Assembly: GCF_001757995.1 (NCBI RefSeq)
Contig: NZ_LXLV01000073.1
Location: 1-64,000, forward strand
From: Bacillus mycoides
GTDB lineage: Bacteria > Bacillota > Bacilli > Bacillales > Bacillaceae_G
Reading direction: 5' to 3'
Length of the DNA: 64,000 nucleotides
Shown here one piece after another: positions 1-11,444 of the stretch (within the stretch, counting starts at the first letter, position 1; the number at the start of each line of letters is the position of its first letter). Under the pieces are notes generated by a model. The model was given only the letters and a program-made list of their open reading frames with translations. It searched no databases and was not told the origin of the DNA. A program made the translations under genes and the position numbers.

Positions 1-171
1 ACTAATTCAAGCAATTGAAACATACATCTATCATTATAACTACAAACGATTCCAAAAACGACTCAATCATCGAGCTCCGATCGAATATCGAATTTCGATG
101 GCTGCATAGTCTTTTTTACAGTTGTCTACTTGACGGGGATAAGTCCATTTTGAGACGGTCTCTTTTGCGTT
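1..171. other. Intergenic edge downstream of spoIID
   Basis: This stretch follows the spoIID stop codon on the minus strand. I see no convincing ORF with a ribosome binding site, no strong hairpin followed by a T-run, and no recognisable RNA gene. In related genomes spoIIQ-type genes follow spoIID, so it is probably the upstream region of the next gene beyond the window edge. Confidence 0.4.
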
Positions 172-1364
<1,193 letters not shown>

Positions 1365-1427
1365 GTTGGATTCCTTTCATTCTTATGGAAATACGGGATC
1401 TTTTAGAACATACTTGGGGGTATCGGT

Positions 1428-1586
1428 ATAAAGTGAAACTATAATCAGTGGGGGGGTTGTTCATCCCCCACTGATTATTAGCCTTCACCAATCGGGCGTT
1501 TACGGGCTGCAGGGCTCCCGCCTAACTTCTTTGCTCCAGCCGAATTTTGAGGCGGGAGTTTTACTGACCGCAAATAACGAAGTAAA
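1428..1586 (+). repeat. bcr1-type interspersed repeat, copy 2
   Basis: This second copy has the same orientation as copy 1 and lies 63 bp to its right. It starts ATAAAGTGAAACT, contains the same AATCAGTGGGGG hairpin and TGAGGCGGGAG block, and ends in a degraded right flank (GAAGTAAA instead of GGATAAA). Two closely spaced, same-orientation copies separate spoIID from murA1. Confidence 0.83.
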
Positions 1587-1659
1587 ACGAAAATTTTCTA
1601 AATATTTTTACTGAGACGTGCATAAGTATAGAATTTATTGACTATAACAGTAATAACCC

Positions 1660-1701
1660 AAAAAAAAATAGCCCCTATGTCAAAAGACATAGAGACTACT
1701 T
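1660..1701 (-). terminator. Rho-independent terminator of murA1
   Basis: On the minus strand the sequence reads TAGTCTCTATGTC, a TTTT loop, GACATAGGGGCTA and then a long T-run. The stem starts just after the murA1 stop codon. Confidence 0.9.
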
Positions 1702-1704
1702 CAA

Positions 1705-3009
1705 TTAAGCGTGAAGATCAGAAACTTCTTGTTCTTTCACTTCTTCTACTTTTTCGTTTACACGTTCAATAGTTGCACCTAATGCAGCTAATTTCTTATG
1801 GAAATCTACATAACCGCGGTCAAGATGTTTTAACTCTGTTACACGAGTATAACCTTCTGATACTAAACCAGCTAAGATTAATGCTGCTGCAGCACGTAAA
1901 TCAGTTGCGCCTACTTCAGCTCCTTGCAAGCTACTTGGACCGTTCATAATTACAGAACGACCTTCGATTTTAATATCAGCATTCATACGACGGAATTCTT
2001 CAACGTGCATAAAGCGGTTTTCGAATACCGTTTCTGTAATCATACTTGTTCCATCAGCATGTAGTAATAATGCCATCATTTGTGATTGCATGTCTGTTGG
2101 GAAACCTGGATGAGGCATAGTTTTAATATCAACCGCTTTTAACTTATCTGGGCCGATAACACGTACACCTTCATTTTCCTCAATAATTTTAACACCCATT
2201 TCTTCCATTTTCGCTGTAATTGAGCGTAAATGTTCAGGCACAGCATTTTCAATTAAGATGTCTCCACCTGTAATTGCCGCTGCAACCATGAATGTTCCTG
2301 CTTCAATACGGTCAGGAATAATAGGGTGGTTTGCACCAAATAATTTTTCAACGCCTTCAATACGAATCGTTCCAGTTCCAGCTCCGCGTACTTTCGCTCC
2401 CATTGCATTTAAGAAGTTAGCTAAGTCAACGATTTCTGGCTCTTTCGCTGCGTTTTCAAGGATTGTTGTCCCTTTTGCTAATGTAGCTGCAGACATAATG
2501 TTTTCTGTCGCGCCTACGCTTGGGAAGTCTAAATAAATTTTAGCTCCTTTTAGTTCTCCCTCTACGTGTGCCTCAACAAATCCGTTACCAACTTTTACTT
2601 TCGCTCCCATTGCTTCGAAGCCTTTTAAATGTTGGTCAATTGGACGTGAACCAATTGCACATCCACCAGGAAGTGCAATACGAGCACGACCGTTACGTGC
2701 TAATAATGGTCCCATTACTTGAACAGATGCACGCATCTTACGTACATACTCAAATGGTGCTTCAATGTTTAATTCTTTAGAAGAATCGATTGTTACTTGG
2801 TTATTTTCAAATACGACTTCAGCATTTAAATGACGTAATACCTCGTTAATTGTGTATACATCAGATAATACTGGTACTTCAGATAGTACATTCTTTCCGT
2901 CACTCGCTAATAGGGCTGCAGCGATTATAGGTAATACAGCATTTTTTGCGCCCTCAACACGCACTGTGCCGCTTAACCGCTTTCCGCCACGGACGATGAT
3001 CTTTTCCAA
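1705..3009 (-). CDS. murA: UDP-N-acetylglucosamine 1-carboxyvinyltransferase (MurA, first paralogue)
   Basis: MurA transfers enolpyruvate from PEP to UDP-GlcNAc, the first committed step of peptidoglycan synthesis in the cytosol. The 434-residue product has the family's inverted alpha/beta barrel pattern, including the [13 protein letters not shown] start and the [19 protein letters not shown] segment, whose cysteine is the catalytic and fosfomycin-reactive residue. The start is TTG, with a GGAGGGG ribosome binding site 6-7 nt upstream. The C-terminus is Lys/Glu/Val-rich and slightly extended. A second paralogue is at 44198-45487, as usual in low-GC Gram-positives. This copy corresponds by position to B. 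subtilis murAA (next to ywmB and spoIID). Confidence 0.96.
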   Translation of the reverse strand: MEKIIVRGGKRLSGTVRVEGAKNAVLPIIAAALLASDGKNVLSEVPVLSDVYTINEVLRHLNAEVVFENNQVTIDSSKELNIEAPFEYVRKMRASVQVMGPLLARNGRARIALPGGCAIGSRPIDQHLKGFEAMGAKVKVGNGFVEAHVEGELKGAKIYLDFPSVGATENIMSAATLAKGTTILENAAKEPEIVDLANFLNAMGAKVRGAGTGTIRIEGVEKLFGANHPIIPDRIEAGTFMVAAAITGGDILIENAVPEHLRSITAKMEEMGVKIIEENEGVRVIGPDKLKAVDIKTMPHPGFPTDMQSQMMALLLHADGTSMITETVFENRFMHVEEFRRMNADIKIEGRSVIMNGPSSLQGAEVGATDLRAAAALILAGLVSEGYTRVTELKHLDRGYVDFHKKLAALGATIERVNEKVEEVKEQEVSDLHA

Positions 3010-3048
3010 ATTATTCCCCTCCGTGTCCTTTTTTCAGTATCTATTCAC

Positions 3049-3759
3049 TCAATACTCAGAAGTTATGATCGGTGTGCCAACCACAATTGTATCTTTGTTG
3101 TTTGTAGAACGTATTGCTATTTGCACATTTATTTTCTCTCTATTTGTTGAAAGAGCGTCATTCCACTTTTTATTATATGCGGAGACTGATACAAATGCTC
3201 TTTCTTCTATCTGCTCGATCGCTCTTGCTGAAAGATCTTTCAAAACCTGATTGGTTTTATTTTGCAAAACACCTTCAATCTTATCATTCAGTACACCTTG
3301 AACACAAGTGTAAATTATAGGTTTTTCGCTAAAAATTTTATTCATTCTCTGAACGTACTTTGGGTCCCATTTCGCCCCGCTTACTTCAAAAATAATAAAA
3401 GTGTTTTCTTTATTATTTTCCTTACTCCAAGTTACTACTATTCGTTCTTCATGTGAAGAAGATTTTTTATAGGATGTAGCTTTATATCCATCTGGAGATT
3501 GTTCTAATTCCCAACTTTCGATGTTTGCCTCTTCCTTCACATCGTTTAACAGTTTTTGAAACGTATGTATATTAGAAATTGTTTTCGTTTCTCGCGCTAA
3601 CCATGACCACCGCTCTACTTTTGCATCATTTTTCTCTAAAGCTGCAATCATGCTCTCCATTTTCTGTTCATCGCTTATAGGTTTCATCTCTCTATATCCA
3701 ACCAAAAATAAAACAACACTTAAGGCAATAATAAGAATGGCTTTAAACTTCAATTTCAT
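3049..3759 (-). CDS. ywmB: YwmB family protein
   Basis: The product has one N-terminal membrane or signal segment (KAILIIALSVVLFLVGY) and an extracytoplasmic domain of about 200 residues of the YwmB (DUF1779, TATA-box-binding-like) family. It lies directly upstream of murA1, as in B. subtilis. Function is unknown. An in-frame ATG five codons further upstream (3774) lacks a ribosome binding site. The ATG at 3759 has GGGG about 9 nt upstream and begins MKLKFKAI, so I prefer it, although the spacing is not ideal. Confidence 0.85.
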   Translation of the reverse strand: MKLKFKAILIIALSVVLFLVGYREMKPISDEQKMESMIAALEKNDAKVERWSWLARETKTISNIHTFQKLLNDVKEEANIESWELEQSPDGYKATSYKKSSSHEERIVVTWSKENNKENTFIIFEVSGAKWDPKYVQRMNKIFSEKPIIYTCVQGVLNDKIEGVLQNKTNQVLKDLSARAIEQIEERAFVSVSAYNKKWNDALSTNREKINVQIAIRSTNNKDTIVVGTPIITSEY

Positions 3760-3804
3760 CCCCCCTATCCCCATTGTTAACGGAGATATGAGGTTCTATA
3801 CAAC

Positions 3805-4041
3805 TTACTTTACTAAATACGTTAAACTCTTTGAATAGCCTAAATAATCAAGGAAAAAGTTACTTACAGATGTCCCAATTGCAATTGTAATTAGGATAAG
3901 TAATACTCTCGTCTGCATCACTTTCCCAGACTTCATTAAGCGCTCAATGTGAATACCTTGTAAGGCCCACCACGTAATGGTAATAAACAATAAATGCGAA
4001 ACAATGGCAATCAGTGCTTGTTGCCCTAAAAGATGTGCCAA
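3805..4041 (-). CDS. ywzB: DUF1146 family membrane protein (YwzB-like)
   Basis: This 78-residue protein has two predicted membrane segments (about residues 5-28 and 45-70) and matches the DUF1146/YwzB family in size, pattern and position between the nuo or atp genes and ywmB. The start appears to be TTG, with a GGGG ribosome binding site 9-10 nt upstream. The upstream spacer holds no further gene. Function is unknown. Confidence 0.75.
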   Translation of the reverse strand: MAHLLGQQALIAIVSHLLFITITWWALQGIHIERLMKSGKVMQTRVLLILITIAIGTSVSNFFLDYLGYSKSLTYLVK

Positions 4042-4211
4042 AAAATCGACCCCTTTTTTTGCTTGGCTACTACTTACTCAAAATGTAAAAAACGATACCA
4101 TAAATAAGTAGGAGCCACACTTTTTCACACACAAATAAGCATCTTACATTTTACATCGTAATTTTCTGTTAAAAAACATATACCTATAGGTGTTTTCGTT
4201 TGCTGTTACTC

Positions 4212-4244
4212 CAAAATAAAAAGCGTAGAGTATGGACTCTACAC
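4212..4244 (-). terminator. Terminator of the nuo operon
   Basis: On the minus strand GTAGAG, a TCCATA loop and CTCTAC are followed by GCTTTTTATTTT, 13 nt after the nuoN stop codon. Confidence 0.85.
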
Positions 4245-4256
4245 CTTTTATTTTTA

Positions 4257-5777
4257 CTATTGTACCACGTTCCCTAAGAAGAAGAAATCTTTCATTAATG
4301 GAAAATATTCATAGAAGAAATTGTAACCAATCATCGGCATAATCCCTAGTATTACAATTGAAATTGCGCAAAGACTCATGACAATCTTTATATTTAACGG
4401 TAACCGGAGCTTTTCTTCTGTCTCTCCCGTGCGGAAAAACATTTGCTGTAATATCCGGAAGTAATATACGAATGAAACAACTGTTGTCCCCATCATAATA
4501 GAAGCTAATACGTAATGAGCAGGTTCAACATGAAGTGCCCCTAAAAAAATGTTAATTTTCCCAATGAAACCTGCTGTCCCCGGTATTCCAGCTAATGATA
4601 AAATAAAGACCGTCATCGCTATAGCTGTAAATGGGGATCGCTTATATAACCCTGTGAAAATCGTCATATTTTCCTTATCATTTTGTAAGATTAATCCGTG
4701 GATGATTGCAAATGCTCCTATATTCATAAGCATATATGCAAGCATATAAAACCACATGCTATCCATCGTAAACTGTGATAGCGCTACAAGAGGGACTAGC
4801 AAATACCCAGCATGCGCGATACCTGAATAGGCAAATAGACGTTTTACGTTGTATTGCTTTAATGCTACTACGTTCCCAACAATCATCGTAATACTAGCTA
4901 GTACCGCAATGTATATACTCATGCGCCCGTACAAAGATTGTGCGTCTCCTTGGATTGCCACACCTGCAAACACCATAAGAAACAAACGCGTAATGAGTAG
5001 AAAACCAGCAATTTTAGAAATCGTTCCGAGAAAAGCAGTGACAGGTGTAGCCGCTCCCTCATACACATCTGGTGCCCACATATGAAATGGAACTGTTGCA
5101 ATTTTGAATGAGAGTCCAACGAGCAAAAGTAGAAATGCAAGAGCTAACAATAACTGAATGCCCCCGGCCAATCCTTGCGTAAATGCCTTTTGCATTTCCA
5201 CTATGTTGGTCGACCCTGTAATACCGTATAAGTAGCTCATTCCAAAGAGTGTAATTGCTGTTCCAATTCCTCCGTTAATGACGTATTTCATCGCTGCCTC
5301 ATTTGATGCGCGGTTTCTCTTTCGGATTCCTACTAGAATATACGAAGAAAGCGAGAGCAGTTCTAAACCAACGAACAATGTGATGAAATCAACGCTAGAA
5401 GCCATGAACATCGCTCCTAGGAGCGCCATTAAAAACAAGTAATAATATTCTCCTTTGTCTTGAATAGGCTCCTTCTTGTCATCGCTCATTGCCATACATA
5501 AAACGAGAGCTGCTCCACCTAACAACAACGTTTTAAACCCTTTTGAAAATCCATCTAGCACAAACGATCCATTTAAAATATCTCCTGCCCGTTCGCTGTA
5601 TAGCAAAATTAATGACACTATCGCTAACAAGACAGCGACAATTGCACTAATCGCTACGTACCTATGGTTCAGCTTAAAAAACAAATCACATATGGAAAGA
5701 AGGATGGCAGCCCCGAGAATAATGAATTCTGGTACCATGAGATGCCATGATAAGCTAAGTAACGTGTTCATATCCAT
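4257..5777 (-). CDS. nuoN: NADH-quinone oxidoreductase subunit N
   Basis: NuoN is one of three antiporter-like proton-pumping membrane subunits of Complex I. The 506-residue product has about 14 hydrophobic segments and the proton-conducting transporter core: ELLSLSSYILVG with the conserved Glu, KIATVPFHMWAPDVYEGA with the conserved Lys and Pro, and LKQYNVKRLFAYSGIAHAGYLLV. It is the last gene of the operon; nuoM ends one nucleotide before its start, so translation is probably coupled. Confidence 0.96.
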   Translation of the reverse strand: MDMNTLLSLSWHLMVPEFIILGAAILLSICDLFFKLNHRYVAISAIVAVLLAIVSLILLYSERAGDILNGSFVLDGFSKGFKTLLLGGAALVLCMAMSDDKKEPIQDKGEYYYLFLMALLGAMFMASSVDFITLFVGLELLSLSSYILVGIRKRNRASNEAAMKYVINGGIGTAITLFGMSYLYGITGSTNIVEMQKAFTQGLAGGIQLLLALAFLLLLVGLSFKIATVPFHMWAPDVYEGAATPVTAFLGTISKIAGFLLITRLFLMVFAGVAIQGDAQSLYGRMSIYIAVLASITMIVGNVVALKQYNVKRLFAYSGIAHAGYLLVPLVALSQFTMDSMWFYMLAYMLMNIGAFAIIHGLILQNDKENMTIFTGLYKRSPFTAIAMTVFILSLAGIPGTAGFIGKINIFLGALHVEPAHYVLASIMMGTTVVSFVYYFRILQQMFFRTGETEEKLRLPLNIKIVMSLCAISIVILGIMPMIGYNFFYEYFPLMKDFFFLGNVVQ

Positions 5778-5778
5778 C

Positions 5779-7281
5779 CTACTTCACCCCCAATGTTTTC
5801 AATGTAGTTTGAAGCGGATCCCCTATTAGTTCTGGCATTACTCCAATTGCAATAATACAAACGATAAGCACTATAACAGGAATGTACTCCCATCCGTGTA
5901 TATCAGATTTCGCTTCCCATTCTTTCTTACCAAATGTCACTTGAAGTATCGCTCTTAATACGTATACAGCGGTTAAAATAATTCCAAGTACACCCGCAGC
6001 GGCGATAACCGGTTTCCCTTGGAATAGACCGAGAAAGGCAAGGAATTCGCTAACAAATCCAGACATCCCTGGCATTCCAAGCGATGCCATACCGCCCGCT
6101 AGGAAGAAACCGCTAAGCACTGGAACACTTTTTGCAAGTCCACCAAGTGCTGTAATATCCGAAGTCCCGAAACGCTCTTCAATGATGCCAAGTAAGAAGA
6201 AGAGTAACGCCGCAATTAAACCGTGAGACACAACTTGGAACAGCGATCCTTGTGTACCTGGTGCATTTAACGCCGCAAGACCCATTAATACAATGCCCAT
6301 ATGCGAAATACTAGAGTAAGCAAGCACCTTTCTAAAGTCCGTTTGGATGAGTGCTAGAAAGGCCCCATACAATAAATTAATTACCCCTAAAATCGCGATT
6401 AGCGTTGCAAACTCACGAAAGTATTCTGGGAATAGCCCCTTCCCGAAGCGAATCATACCGTACGCACCAATCTTCAGCAAAACCCCCGCATGAAGCATAA
6501 CTACAGCAGGATGCGCTTCAATGTGCACATTGACCATCCAGCGATGCAAAGGGAAAACAGGGAGTTTAATCGCAAAAGCAATCATTATGGCAAGAAACAA
6601 GCCGAACTGTAAGCTACTTGAGACAGCCATTCCTCCCCCAGCACCTACACTCGTTAATATTTCTTTAAGCTCCGCAATATTTGTTGTACCTGTTTTCGCA
6701 AATAAAACCGAGAAAACGATAAGTAAAATAGCTGATCCAATACCGTTATATATTAAATAACTATATGCAGCCTTTTCACTCGACAATTTCCCCCACTTGC
6801 CAATTAATAAAAACATTGGTGGCAACGTAATTTCAAAGAAGATGAAGAACAGCATTAAATTTTGAGCAGTGAAGACACCGAGCATCCCTATTTCTAGCAT
6901 GAGTAACAGCATGTAGAATGCTTTCAAATTTCTTTTAATAGAAAATGCTGCAATAGCTGCAAGCATCGCTAGAAGGGCTGTGAGCACCATCATTACAAGC
7001 GATAAACCATCAATACCAAGCTCGTAATAAATTGAAAACCACCTTTTGTCCACTGCTGTGAAATCCCCAAATTTAATCCATTTCACTTTTTCATCAAATA
7101 TCGATAAACTCTTTCCTGAAGCGTATGTACAAGCAAGGACGATAGCAATTCCAAATGGAAGCGCCGTTCCAAATAAACCAAGCGCCTGCACTGTACGCGA
7201 TTCTCGTTTCGGCGTTAATAAAAGCAAGAGAATTCCTAAAAGCGGGGAAAAAATGAAGAACGTTAATAGCAATCCATTCAC
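5779..7281 (-). CDS. nuoM: NADH-quinone oxidoreductase subunit M
   Basis: NuoM is the second antiporter-like subunit of Complex I, a 500-residue polytopic membrane protein with about 14 hydrophobic segments. Diagnostic blocks are FEITLPPMFLLIGKWG (conserved Glu), KLPVFPLHRWMVNVHIEAHP and QTDFRKVLAYSSISHMG. Its start overlaps the nuoL stop by 4 nt (ATGA-type), which suggests translational coupling. Confidence 0.97.
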   Translation of the reverse strand: MNGLLLTFFIFSPLLGILLLLLTPKRESRTVQALGLFGTALPFGIAIVLACTYASGKSLSIFDEKVKWIKFGDFTAVDKRWFSIYYELGIDGLSLVMMVLTALLAMLAAIAAFSIKRNLKAFYMLLLMLEIGMLGVFTAQNLMLFFIFFEITLPPMFLLIGKWGKLSSEKAAYSYLIYNGIGSAILLIVFSVLFAKTGTTNIAELKEILTSVGAGGGMAVSSSLQFGLFLAIMIAFAIKLPVFPLHRWMVNVHIEAHPAVVMLHAGVLLKIGAYGMIRFGKGLFPEYFREFATLIAILGVINLLYGAFLALIQTDFRKVLAYSSISHMGIVLMGLAALNAPGTQGSLFQVVSHGLIAALLFFLLGIIEERFGTSDITALGGLAKSVPVLSGFFLAGGMASLGMPGMSGFVSEFLAFLGLFQGKPVIAAAGVLGIILTAVYVLRAILQVTFGKKEWEAKSDIHGWEYIPVIVLIVCIIAIGVMPELIGDPLQTTLKTLGVK

Positions 7282-9140
7282 CGTAAATCCCCTCCCGTAT
7301 ATAACAAAATAATTAGGAGCACTGCAAGCGAAACTGCTGTTACAGTTCCATACACTTGTACATTCCCGTTTTGAAGCCGTGATCCGATGCCGCTCATACC
7401 TTTAACCAATCCAGTAATTAAAACTGCGATTCCTTCTACAACGTATACTTCAAATAAGCGAAGCACATGAGCGATTCCTTTCGTAATAGGAAGCACCGTC
7501 ACATTGTATAGTTCATCCACATAATATTTTTCTTTCAAAAGGTTATAAAGAGACGTCCCTTCACCGCCGGCCCAATCTCTAGAGATAGAGTTCTTACCAT
7601 ATATGAAATATGCAAGGGCAATTCCCGCAAATGAAACGAGCGTCGCAACAACCATAATCCAGACAGGCCCATGCAATTCCTTCACCTGAAATCCTATATC
7701 TTTCGTAAGCCAATCCCCAAGAAACGTTCCGAACCACGGTGTATTTATATAACCTGCCACTACCGCAAGAACACCAAGGACAATCATCGGATACGTCATG
7801 ATGCGAGGTGATTCATGCACCTCTTCCTTCGTCTTCGTTTCCCCTGTAAAGACAAGAAAGTATAGACGGAACATATAAAATGCTGTTAGAAATGCTGCAA
7901 TTACTGCTAAAACGAATAGAAAGTAATTGCCATTCATCCAAGCCGCCGCTAAAATTTCATCTTTACTAAAAAATCCGGAAAGAAGAGGAACACCACTAAT
8001 TGCAAGTGTACCGATTAAAAACAGCGCAGCGGTTACTTTCATCTTCTTCTGTAAACCGCCCATTTTATTAATGTTTTGCGTGTGCACTGCATGAATTACA
8101 CTCCCTGCAGCCAAGAACAATAGTGCTTTAAAAAAGGCGTGTGTCGTTAAATGAAAGACGCCAGCTACATAACCAGCAGAGCCTAGCGCAAGCATCATAT
8201 AACCGAGCTGACTAACTGTAGAATAAGCAAGAACCCTCTTTATATCAGTTTGCACTAGACCAATAGAGGCCGCAAAGATTGCGGTGAAAGCCCCAACGAT
8301 TGCCACAGTTTGCATCGCTACCGCACTTGCTGAAAATAGCGGGAACATCGTTGCTACTAAATATACACCGGCTGCAACCATCGTTGCCGCGTGAATAAGC
8401 GCCGAAACAGGCGTCGGTCCTTCCATTGCATCTGGCAACCATGTATGAAGCGGAAACTGACCCGATTTCCCCATCGCACCGATAAAAATTAATATCGCCG
8501 TTATTGTAATCATAGAAGGAGAGAGGTCACCCGTATGAATCGCTTTAAAGATCGCGTCATATTCAAAACTACCTGCGTGCCAAAAAATTAAAATCATCCC
8601 AATAAATAGCCCAACATCCCCAATGCGTGTCATAATAAAAGCCTTTTTCGCAGCAGCCTTCGCTTCTTCTTTAAAGAAATAAAAACCGATAAGTAAAAAC
8701 GAACCAAGGCCGACTAACTCCCAAAATATATAAAGCTGTAATAAATTCGTCGATATAACAAGCCCAAGCATCGCAAATGTAAAGAGCCCTAAATATGCAT
8801 AAAAGGTTGGTAACCTTTCGTCACCTTTCATATAACCTTTTGAGTACACATGTACAAGAAAACTTACAAGTGTAACGATAAATAACATTAAAGCTCCCAA
8901 TGCGGTAACTTCAAAACCAAATGATATATCTATATCTCCTGTCCTAAGCCATACCCACTTATGCTTCACCGTATCGGATGAAAACCGTTCTATTAGTACC
9001 ACTACCGCGGATATAAAAGAGAGAAAGGTAAAGAAAATACCTAGTACACTACTTCCCTCTCTAATTTTCTTCCCGAACACAATAAGTAACACAAACGAAA
9101 CAAGCGGGAAAAGCGGTATGAGCCATGCATAATCGATCAT
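7278..9140 (-). CDS. nuoL: NADH-quinone oxidoreductase subunit L
   Basis: NuoL is the distal proton-pumping subunit, whose C-terminal lateral helix braces the membrane arm. The 620-residue product contains FWELVGLGSFLLIGF, GKSGQFPLHTWLPDAMEGP and QTDIKRVLAYSTVSQLGYM, followed by a long C-terminal region with the lateral helix and a final membrane anchor. Length is typical of the family. It lies between nuoK and nuoM in the canonical order. Confidence 0.97.
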   Translation of the reverse strand: MIDYAWLIPLFPLVSFVLLIVFGKKIREGSSVLGIFFTFLSFISAVVVLIERFSSDTVKHKWVWLRTGDIDISFGFEVTALGALMLFIVTLVSFLVHVYSKGYMKGDERLPTFYAYLGLFTFAMLGLVISTNLLQLYIFWELVGLGSFLLIGFYFFKEEAKAAAKKAFIMTRIGDVGLFIGMILIFWHAGSFEYDAIFKAIHTGDLSPSMITITAILIFIGAMGKSGQFPLHTWLPDAMEGPTPVSALIHAATMVAAGVYLVATMFPLFSASAVAMQTVAIVGAFTAIFAASIGLVQTDIKRVLAYSTVSQLGYMMLALGSAGYVAGVFHLTTHAFFKALLFLAAGSVIHAVHTQNINKMGGLQKKMKVTAALFLIGTLAISGVPLLSGFFSKDEILAAAWMNGNYFLFVLAVIAAFLTAFYMFRLYFLVFTGETKTKEEVHESPRIMTYPMIVLGVLAVVAGYINTPWFGTFLGDWLTKDIGFQVKELHGPVWIMVVATLVSFAGIALAYFIYGKNSISRDWAGGEGTSLYNLLKEKYYVDELYNVTVLPITKGIAHVLRLFEVYVVEGIAVLITGLVKGMSGIGSRLQNGNVQVYGTVTAVSLAVLLIILLYTGGDLR

Positions 9141-9169
9141 TGTTTCCTTCCCCCTTTTCGGTCACAATG

Positions 9170-9484
9170 CTATCCTTTGAGCGTATCCATCTCATCTACA
9201 TGAACTGTCGGGCGATTACGGTACAAAGCAATCAAAATTGCAAGCCCTACCGCTGCCTCCGCTGCTGCTACAGACATCGTAAACAGCGAAAAAATTTGTC
9301 CTGTTAAATTCGGAAACAAGCCTAATTTACTAAACGCTACTAAATTTAAATTGGCCGCGTTAAGCATTAATTCGATACAAACTAATACAATTACTGTATT
9401 TCGCTTTGTTAAAGCCCCAAATAAGCCGATGCAAAACAAAATAATCGCAAGTGTTAAATACGCAGAAGCCGGAACGCTACTCAT
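9170..9484 (-). CDS. nuoK: NADH-quinone oxidoreductase subunit K
   Basis: NuoK is a small Complex I subunit (104 residues) with three membrane helices; conserved glutamates lie in the [14 protein letters not shown] and [17 protein letters not shown] segments. The ORF is open 11 codons further upstream, but the ATG at 9484 has a GGAGG ribosome binding site and gives the normal family length. It overlaps the end of nuoJ by 8 nt. Confidence 0.95.
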   Translation of the reverse strand: MSSVPASAYLTLAIILFCIGLFGALTKRNTVIVLVCIELMLNAANLNLVAFSKLGLFPNLTGQIFSLFTMSVAAAEAAVGLAILIALYRNRPTVHVDEMDTLKG

Positions 9485-10001
9485 GGGAATCCTCCTCTCC
9501 CTCATCCTTCTTCGCAAGGATAATCGCTCCTACAAGTGCTACAAGTAAAATAACTGAAGTTAACTCAAATGGAATAATATATTTTGAATAGAGAAGTGTA
9601 CCGATTTGAAGTGTGTTGTTTTCATGGAGAGGTAAACTTCCTTGTGTGCTTTGATTTGAAAAATCGATACTATTAACAGCGAAATACATAACTGCTCCAA
9701 ATGCTACAACCGCAAAGAAGATAATCCATTTTCGAAGAGTAAGGCGCGATTCGTTTTCCGCGTTATGTTTCGTTAACATAATGCCAAAAATCATAATAAT
9801 AGTGATCGCACCAGAGTAAAGTAAAATTTGTGCAACACCGATAAATTCAGCCGATAAGAGAAAATACAAACCTGCAATGCTAAGGAACGTAAGTACAAGA
9901 GCCAGCATCATATGCATTACTTTCGTTAAATTCAGCATAAGAACGCCGCCGATAATCGCAGACAAGGATAATATAAAGAAAGCTACAAACTCGCCATTCA
10001 T
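9477..10001 (-). CDS. nuoJ: NADH-quinone oxidoreductase subunit J
   Basis: NuoJ is a 174-residue Complex I membrane subunit with five predicted helices and the conserved [22 protein letters not shown] helix in its middle (helix 3, involved in the active/deactive transition in other species). Its ATG overlaps the nuoI stop codon by 4 nt. The charged tail ends in [11 protein letters not shown]. Confidence 0.95.
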   Translation of the reverse strand: MNGEFVAFFILSLSAIIGGVLMLNLTKVMHMMLALVLTFLSIAGLYFLLSAEFIGVAQILLYSGAITIIMIFGIMLTKHNAENESRLTLRKWIIFFAVVAFGAVMYFAVNSIDFSNQSTQGSLPLHENNTLQIGTLLYSKYIIPFELTSVILLVALVGAIILAKKDEGEEDSHE

Positions 10002-10417
10002 GCTTTATTCTCCTTCCTGACGTTCTCGTCGTTCTCGTCAAGCCACTGCAAATTTTTAAATAAATCATCACGTGAATACTCTGCGAGTTCAAAGTTATTT
10101 GTCATTACAATCGCCTCTGTCGGGCAAACTTCTGTACATAAATCGCAAAGAATACAAATTTCAAAATTAATATCGTACGTGTCGATAATTTTTCCTTTTT
10201 TCGTAGGATCAGGATGTTTTTTTCCCGTTAATTGAATGCAATCTGTCGGACAAATATTGGAACACTGATTACAAACAATACATTTCTCCGGATAAAACTT
10301 TTGAATACCCCGAAAGCGATCTGGTAATGGCAACGGCTGATTCGGATAATCATACGTCACCTTTTTCTTACTCAAATTACTAAGCGTATATTTTAAACCT
10401 TTAAATAGTCCTTTCAT
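9998..10417 (-). CDS. nuoI: NADH-quinone oxidoreductase subunit I (2x[4Fe-4S])
   Basis: NuoI carries clusters N6a and N6b in the connecting module of Complex I. The 139-residue product has two CxxCxxCxxxCP motifs, CIVCNQCSNICP near residue 47 and CILCDLCTEVCP near residue 92, which together bind two [4Fe-4S] clusters. It lies between nuoH and nuoJ in the usual order. Confidence 0.96.
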   Translation of the reverse strand: MKGLFKGLKYTLSNLSKKKVTYDYPNQPLPLPDRFRGIQKFYPEKCIVCNQCSNICPTDCIQLTGKKHPDPTKKGKIIDTYDINFEICILCDLCTEVCPTEAIVMTNNFELAEYSRDDLFKNLQWLDENDENVRKENKA

Positions 10418-10442
10418 CTCTTACTGGCACCCCCTTTATAGA

Positions 10443-11444
10443 TTAGAAGAACAACTCCTTAATCAATGCCGTTAAGAAAATATTTGCAAGTGCAATCGGC
10501 AATAATACTTTCCAGCCAAATTCCATTAATTGGTCACCTCTTATACGCGGGAACGTAACGCGGAACCAAATTAGTAGAAAGACTACACTGCTAAATTTCA
10601 AAGCAAACCATACGGCTCCTGGGATAAATCCAAGGAACATAACTGGGTTCCATCCACCTAAAAAGAGTACTGTAATTAAAGATGCCATCCCGAAGAAATA
10701 TACATACTCTGAAAGCATGAAAAATGCCCAGCGAAACCCTGAGTATTCCGTATGGTATCCTGAAACAAGTTCTGACTCCGCTTCTGGTAAATCAAACGGC
10801 GTCCTATTTAGCTCTGCAACTGCCGCGATTAAGAAAATGACGAAACCGATTGGCTGGGCGAAAATGTACCATACCTTCTCCTGCGCCGCTACAATTTCAT
10901 TCAAGTTAAGACTACCAGCTAACAAAACGACGCCAATTACACTCATCACAAGTGGAATCTCATAAGAAATCATTTGCGCCGCCGCACGCATCCCTCCTAG
11001 AAGGGAGTATTTATTATTTGATGCCCATCCCCCGGTTACAACGCCGATCGTCGTAATCCCAGAAACAGCAATGTAATACAGTAATCCTACGCCAATATCC
11101 GCGAACTGAAATTTATCAGTAAACGGTATAACCGCAAGTACCATAAATGCTGGTGCGAATGCAATAACAGGCGCTAATATAAACAACGGTTTATCTGCAG
11201 CCTTCGGAATGCTATCTTCTTTTAATAATAATTTCAAAACATCAGCTACCGTTTGTAATAAACCGAACCGGCCCCCAACTTGGTTTGGTCCAATCCGCCC
11301 TTGCATAAATCCCATCACTTTCCGTTCTGCCAAAATACCGTATGTAACGAAGCCAAGGACTGCAAATAATAGAAGCACCGCTAATCCGAAAAAAATGAAG
11401 AAATTCGTCCAGCTTGAAGGTGATTGTAAGAGCGTCTCAATCAT
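10443..11444 (-). CDS. nuoH: NADH-quinone oxidoreductase subunit H
   Basis: NuoH is the membrane subunit forming the quinone-access channel with NuoB and NuoD. The 333-residue product has eight or nine helices and the signatures GRIGPNQVGGRFGLLQ, ELNRTPFDLPEAESELVSGYHTE (as two adjoining blocks) and RIRGDQLMEFGWKVLLP. Its ATG overlaps the nuoD stop in a TAATG arrangement. Confidence 0.97.
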   Translation of the reverse strand: MIETLLQSPSSWTNFFIFFGLAVLLLFAVLGFVTYGILAERKVMGFMQGRIGPNQVGGRFGLLQTVADVLKLLLKEDSIPKAADKPLFILAPVIAFAPAFMVLAVIPFTDKFQFADIGVGLLYYIAVSGITTIGVVTGGWASNNKYSLLGGMRAAAQMISYEIPLVMSVIGVVLLAGSLNLNEIVAAQEKVWYIFAQPIGFVIFLIAAVAELNRTPFDLPEAESELVSGYHTEYSGFRWAFFMLSEYVYFFGMASLITVLFLGGWNPVMFLGFIPGAVWFALKFSSVVFLLIWFRVTFPRIRGDQLMEFGWKVLLPIALANIFLTALIKELFF